Assembly: GCA_964571855.1 (NCBI GenBank)
Contig: CAZNDO010000010.1
Span: 1 to 64,000 of the forward strand
Length of the DNA stretch: 64,000 nt
Source of the DNA: CAYYFX01 sp964571855
Lineage (GTDB): Bacteria; ARS69
Direction: 5' to 3'
Below the pieces are notes generated by a model, which did not search any database, was not told the DNA's origin, and worked only from the letters and a program-made list of their open reading frames with translations. Every line of letters starts with the position of its first letter. Position 1 is the first letter of the stretch. Below, in pieces: positions 60,352-64,000 of this stretch. Made by a program: the position numbers and the translations under genes.

Positions 60352-60425
60352 GCCCGGGACCATCACGCCCGCGCCGTGGCGCGGCGTGCGCCTCGTTCAT
60401 CCGGTACCGGCGGCCAGGGGCCACG

Positions 60426-63400
60426 ATGAAGCGCTTCCATCCCTCGCGCGCCGCGCGCGCTCGGTACGCCATCGAATCCACCCTGTTCGCCGCGAACGGG
60501 GATCTCGTGGTGGCGAACGGGCCAGCGGCGAGGCGGCTCGCCGCGCGCATGAACGCGGCGCGCGGCCCCGGGGAGTCGCCCGTGAACGCCGGCGACCTGG
60601 CGGCGATGGGGCTGCTCCACGAGATCTTCCACCTCGTCGTGGAGCGGTACCAGGCGGAAGTCCGGCCCGCGGCCCTCGCCGCCGGGCTCGACCACCTGGA
60701 TGCGCGGCTCGGCGCGGACGCCGCACGGCTCCTGGACGCCTTCTCCGTCGAGTTCCCCGGCCCCGGGCCGCACCCCGAACCGCGCGCCGTGCGGCTGGAG
60801 GAGCTGCTGCTCAACCGCGTGATGAACGAGAACCCCGCGGTCGGCCCCTTGCGGGAGCTGATCGACGACGCGCCGCTCGCGGCCTCGGCGCGCTACGCCG
60901 ACGGCCTCGCCGCGCTCGACTCCTTCTTCGCCGCGCAGCCACCCTTCGGACCGGAGGGCGAGACCCTGCTCGAGCTGCTGCGCGCCCCGGCCCGCAACGC
61001 TCCGGGATCGCTCGCGGACCAGCTCCGCTATATCCGCGAGCGCTGGCGCGGCATCCTCGGCGCGGCGCTGGACCGCCTCCTGCGGCGCATCGACGTGGCG
61101 CTCGGCGTCCTCGCCGAGGAGGCGCGCGGGCGCTGGCTGCGCTTCCACGGCCCCGGCCCGGACACCGCCGGCGTCCACGCGCCGTCCTTCGCCGGCATGG
61201 ACGAGGAGCCGGAGCGCTTCAGCACGGACCTGGACTGGATGCCGCGGCTCGTCCTCATCGCGAAGAGCACGTACGTGTGGCTGCACCAGCTCTCGCGCCG
61301 CCACGGCCGGGACATCCGCACGCTGGACGCCATCCCGGACGCGGAGCTGGACCAGCTGGCGCGCTGGGGGATCACCGGCCTCTGGCTCATCGGGGTCTGG
61401 GAACGCAGCCCCGCCTCCGAGCGCATCAAGCGCATGATGGGCAACCCCGACGCGGCGGCCTCCGCCTACTCGCTGCTGGACTACCGGATCGCCGCGGATC
61501 TCGGCGGCGAGGCGGCGCTGGCCGACCTGCGCGAGCGGGCGTGGCGGCGCGGCATCCGCATGGCCGCGGACATGGTGCCGAACCACGTGGGCATCGCCTC
61601 GCGCTGGGTCGTGCAGCACCCGGACTGGTTCCTCTCGCTCCGCGAGAGCCCCTACCCCGCGTACTCGTTCACCGGCGCGGACCTCTCCGGCGACGAGCGC
61701 GTCGGGATCCGGATCGAGGACCACTACTGGGACCACTCGGACGCCGCCGTGGTCTTCCAGCGCGTGGACCGCTGGACGGGGGACGTCCGCTACATCTACC
61801 ACGGGAACGACGGGACGTCGGTCCCGTGGAACGACACCGCGCAGCTGGACTACCGGCGCGCCGACGCCCGCGAGGCCGTGATCCGGACCATCCTGCACGT
61901 GGCCCGGCAGTTCCCCGTCATCCGCTTCGACGCCGCCATGACGCTCACGAAGCGCCACATCCAGCGCCTCTGGTTCCCGCTGCCCGGCAGCGGGGACGCC
62001 GTCCCGTCCCGCGCCGAGCACGGGCTCACGAAGGAGGAGTTCGACGCGGCCATGCCCGTGGAGTTCTGGCGCGAGGTGGTGGACCGGGTGGCCGCGGAGG
62101 CGCCGGACACGCTGCTCCTGGCGGAGGCGTTCTGGATGCTGGAGGGCTACTTCGTGCGCACGCTCGGCATGCACCGCGTGTACAACAGCGCGTTCATGCA
62201 CATGCTGCGCGACGAGGACAACGCCGGCTACCGGCGCGTGCTCAAGGACACGCTGGAGTTCGACCCCGAGATCCTGAAGCGCTACGTGAACTTCATGAGC
62301 AACCCGGACGAGAAGATGGCGGTGGAGCAGTTCGGGAAGGGCGACAAGTACTTCGGCGTGTGCACGCTGATGGCCACGCTGCCCGGGCTGCCCATGTTCG
62401 GGCACGGGCAGATCGAGGGCTTCGCCGAGAAGTACGGGATGGAGTACCGGCGCCCGCGGCAGGACGAGACCGCGGACGAGGGGCTCGTGCGCACCCACGA
62501 GCAGCGGATCTTCCCGCTGCTGCACCGGCGCGCGCTCTTCGCGGAAGTGCGCAGCTTCCTCCTGTACGACGTCTTCGCGCCCGACGGCGGCGTGAACGAG
62601 GACGTGTTCGCGTTCTCGAACGCGCGCGACGGCGAGCGGGCGCTGGTGGTCTACCACAACCGCTTCGCGGACGCGCGAGGCTGGATCCGGACGTCGGCGG
62701 CGTACGCGGCGAAGGACGGCGGCGGGGCGAAGGCCCTGCGCCAGCGCACGCTGGGCGAGGGGCTGGCGCTCTCCGCGGAGGAGGGCCGGTGGGTCGTCTT
62801 CCGCGACGCGGTGGCGGGACGGGAGTACCTGCGGGAGTCGCGGAAGCTCGTGGACGAGGGCCTGTGGGTGGACCTCGGCGCGTACGCGTGCCACGTGTTC
62901 GTCGACTTCCGGGAGCTGGTGGACGGTCCCACCGGGCAGCTGCGCCGGCTGGCGGAGCGGCTGGGCGGCGCGGGCGTCCCGTCCGTGGAGGACGCGCTGC
63001 GCGCGCAGCAGCTCGAGCCGGTGCACCGCCCGCTGCTCGCGCTGCTGGATGCGAAGCCGGCGGACGTCCCGGAGCGGTACGCGGCGTTCCTGGACGCGCT
63101 GGCCGACGCGACCGGCGTGGCGAAGGACGAGCGCACGCGGCGCGATCTCGTGGACGCCGCGGGCGCGGAACTGGCCGGGAGCGACGAGCCGGTGCTTCGC
63201 GCGTGGTCCCTCCTCCGGCGCATCGGCGCGCTGGCGGATCCGGCAGCCGGCGCGGCCGCCGCCGCGCGCACCAGCCGCGCGTGGTTCGACGAGCTGCGGA
63301 TGCAGCCGGTCGTTTCGCGCGCCCTCCGGGACGACGGCCTGCTCCGCACCCTCCTCGCCCTGCCGGACATCGCCTCGCTCGAGACCCCGCGGCGCCGCCC

Positions 63401-63686
63401 CCAGCGCCTGTGCGCGCTGTGGTTCGCGGACGACGCCGTGCGCGCCTTCCTCCGCGTGAACCGCTGGGACGGTGCGGAATGGTTCCACCGCGAGACCTTC
63501 GAGGCGCTCACCGACTGGCTGGTTCGTCTCGATGCGATCGGGCGCGGCGAGCCGGCGCAGCCGGAGGCGCGAAGGGTCGCCCGGGCGATGCGCCGCGCCG
63601 CCGCGGTTGCCGGCTACCGCGTGGACCGTCTCCTGCACTGGGCGGCGCGCGCCGAAGCGCGGGCGGAGCGGCCGGTCCGGAACTGA
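60426..63686 (+). CDS. GH13-family alpha-amylase-type protein with N-terminal HExxH motif
   Basis: The 1086-residue cytoplasmic protein has three parts. The N-terminal part (about 1-250) contains HEIFH at residues 65-69 (LLHEIFHLVVERYQ), an HExxH zinc-type motif not expected in GH13 proteins. The GH13 barrel (about 270-760) has Asp502 in VIRFDAAMTLT (nucleophile) and Glu567 in LLLAEAFWM (acid/base). At the third catalytic Asp the usual 'NHD' reads NPD (Asn626-Asp628), losing the His. The C-terminal 300 residues are helical. Function is likely alpha-glucan processing, with uncertain chemistry. A GATGAAG context marks the start; the promoter lies upstream at 60323-60351. Confidence 0.78.
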   Translation: MKRFHPSRAARARYAIESTLFAANGDLVVANGPAARRLAARMNAARGPGESPVNAGDLAAMGLLHEIFHLVVERYQAEVRPAALAAGLDHLDARLGADAARLLDAFSVEFPGPGPHPEPRAVRLEELLLNRVMNENPAVGPLRELIDDAPLAASARYADGLAALDSFFAAQPPFGPEGETLLELLRAPARNAPGSLADQLRYIRERWRGILGAALDRLLRRIDVALGVLAEEARGRWLRFHGPGPDTAGVHAPSFAGMDEEPERFSTDLDWMPRLVLIAKSTYVWLHQLSRRHGRDIRTLDAIPDAELDQLARWGITGLWLIGVWERSPASERIKRMMGNPDAAASAYSLLDYRIAADLGGEAALADLRERAWRRGIRMAADMVPNHVGIASRWVVQHPDWFLSLRESPYPAYSFTGADLSGDERVGIRIEDHYWDHSDAAVVFQRVDRWTGDVRYIYHGNDGTSVPWNDTAQLDYRRADAREAVIRTILHVARQFPVIRFDAAMTLTKRHIQRLWFPLPGSGDAVPSRAEHGLTKEEFDAAMPVEFWREVVDRVAAEAPDTLLLAEAFWMLEGYFVRTLGMHRVYNSAFMHMLRDEDNAGYRRVLKDTLEFDPEILKRYVNFMSNPDEKMAVEQFGKGDKYFGVCTLMATLPGLPMFGHGQIEGFAEKYGMEYRRPRQDETADEGLVRTHEQRIFPLLHRRALFAEVRSFLLYDVFAPDGGVNEDVFAFSNARDGERALVVYHNRFADARGWIRTSAAYAAKDGGGAKALRQRTLGEGLALSAEEGRWVVFRDAVAGREYLRESRKLVDEGLWVDLGAYACHVFVDFRELVDGPTGQLRRLAERLGGAGVPSVEDALRAQQLEPVHRPLLALLDAKPADVPERYAAFLDALADATGVAKDERTRRDLVDAAGAELAGSDEPVLRAWSLLRRIGALADPAAGAAAAARTSRAWFDELRMQPVVSRALRDDGLLRTLLALPDIASLETPRRRPQRLCALWFADDAVRAFLRVNRWDGAEWFHRETFEALTDWLVRLDAIGRGEPAQPEARRVARAMRRAAAVAGYRVDRLLHWAARAEARAERPVRN

Positions 63687-63702
63687 GCGCAGCCGCAGCC
63701 AG

Positions 63703-64000
63703 CTAGCGATCTCGCGTCCGGTACCAGCCCTTCACGCGAGCCCAGGTCTCCCTCTCCACCCGCACCGCGCTGCACCCTCCGAAGCCGAGCGAGCCGATCA
63801 GGCCGCACTCCGCCGATGCGGCGGGCAGACACGGCGATCCCCACTGCAAGTGCAGATCGCCCGCAACGGCATCGCAGAACAAGGGGTCCGCCGCCTGGTT
63901 CCCGTTCCGGCCGGCGTGCTCCGCGATGCAGTCCACCCAGTCCCCGCCCTCGTTCCCGAAGATGTCCGTGCAGGTGATGACCGCGTCGTCCTGCTCGAAG
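63703..64000 (-). CDS. Exported beta-helix protein, C-terminal part (runs off the window)
   Basis: The last about 99 residues are visible and the gene continues beyond the right edge. The segment contains ITCTDIFGNEGGDWVDCIAE, then ADPLFCDAVAGDLHL, which match the end of the POMP-type beta-helix in the proteins at 14559-20901. It ends VERETWARVKGWYRTRDR, so the tag WARVKGWYR is followed by four further residues. This is the fourth tagged protein in the window. No FlgD-like domain is present. Confidence 0.75.
   Translation of the reverse strand, partial: FEQDDAVITCTDIFGNEGGDWVDCIAEHAGRNGNQAADPLFCDAVAGDLHLQWGSPCLPAASAECGLIGSLGFGGCSAVRVERETWARVKGWYRTRDR

Noticed and set aside
59060..63706. Alternative frame of about 1550 codons over the MFS and GH13 genes
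   Set aside because: It is Arg/Ala/Pro-rich without domains and shadows two well-supported genes.

Overview
The window is GC-rich, roughly 70 percent by eye, and entirely bacterial. Exported proteins carry a C-terminal FlgD-like/type IX secretion (T9SS) sorting domain, and there is an Omp85 outer-membrane protein. POMP-type beta-helix, FG-GAP and GH85 proteins are also present. Together these point to a Gram-negative member of the Fibrobacterota-Chlorobiota-Bacteroidota (FCB) side of the tree, most likely a Candidatus Eisenbacteria-like lineage. That placement is inferred from protein style, with no rRNA or marker tree.

Layout. 1-7.7 kb: a DUF1573 / degenerate rhodanese / MauE-like operon, an Omp85 protein, and an ECF sigma / anti-sigma / bactofilin-like cluster. 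7.7-10.1 kb: a lipoprotein, enolase, and two very large palindromic elements; a third, truncated copy opens the window. 10.1-14.5 kb: a divergent locus with a ubiquitin-like protein ending in GG, an unknown 357-residue protein and an E1/ThiF-like enzyme, then an FtsB-like protein. 14.5-21.1 kb: two tandem giant beta-helix proteins and initiator tRNA-Met. 21.1-24 kb: a decayed toxin-antitoxin pair and an ankyrin/metallo-beta-lactamase fusion. 24-31.5 kb: a double FG-GAP propeller protein, a BNR-like protein, an orphan Hcp and tail-fibre-like exported proteins. 31.5-38 kb: a 36-residue lysine-rich protein, cold-shock protein, Phd/VapC pair, an HExxH protein, an OmpA-like protein, a beta-helix protein, an amino acid permease and a small alarmone synthetase. 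38-48.7 kb: KatG, a divergent AraC/YHS pair, two membrane proteins and an exported CHAT protease. 48.7-64 kb: a GH85 enzyme, a tail-fibre-like protein, a possible regulator, a spermidine-synthase-like membrane/TPR protein, an MFS carrier, an odd GH13 enzyme and the end of another beta-helix protein.

How the parts fit. Much of the coding capacity goes to envelope and export. Exported proteins fall into at least two C-terminal classes: six end in the FlgD-like sorting domain, and four end in a short tag with the pattern [ST]-W-A-x-V-K-x-[LW]-Y-R. The tag looks like a second, undescribed sorting or anchoring signal. The other main novelty candidates are the ubiquitin-like conjugation cassette, the palindromic elements with covarying arms, and a 45-nt element that brackets hcp. 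Several promoters share a TTGNNN - exactly 17 nt - TANNTT layout, which suggests a conventional housekeeping sigma factor.
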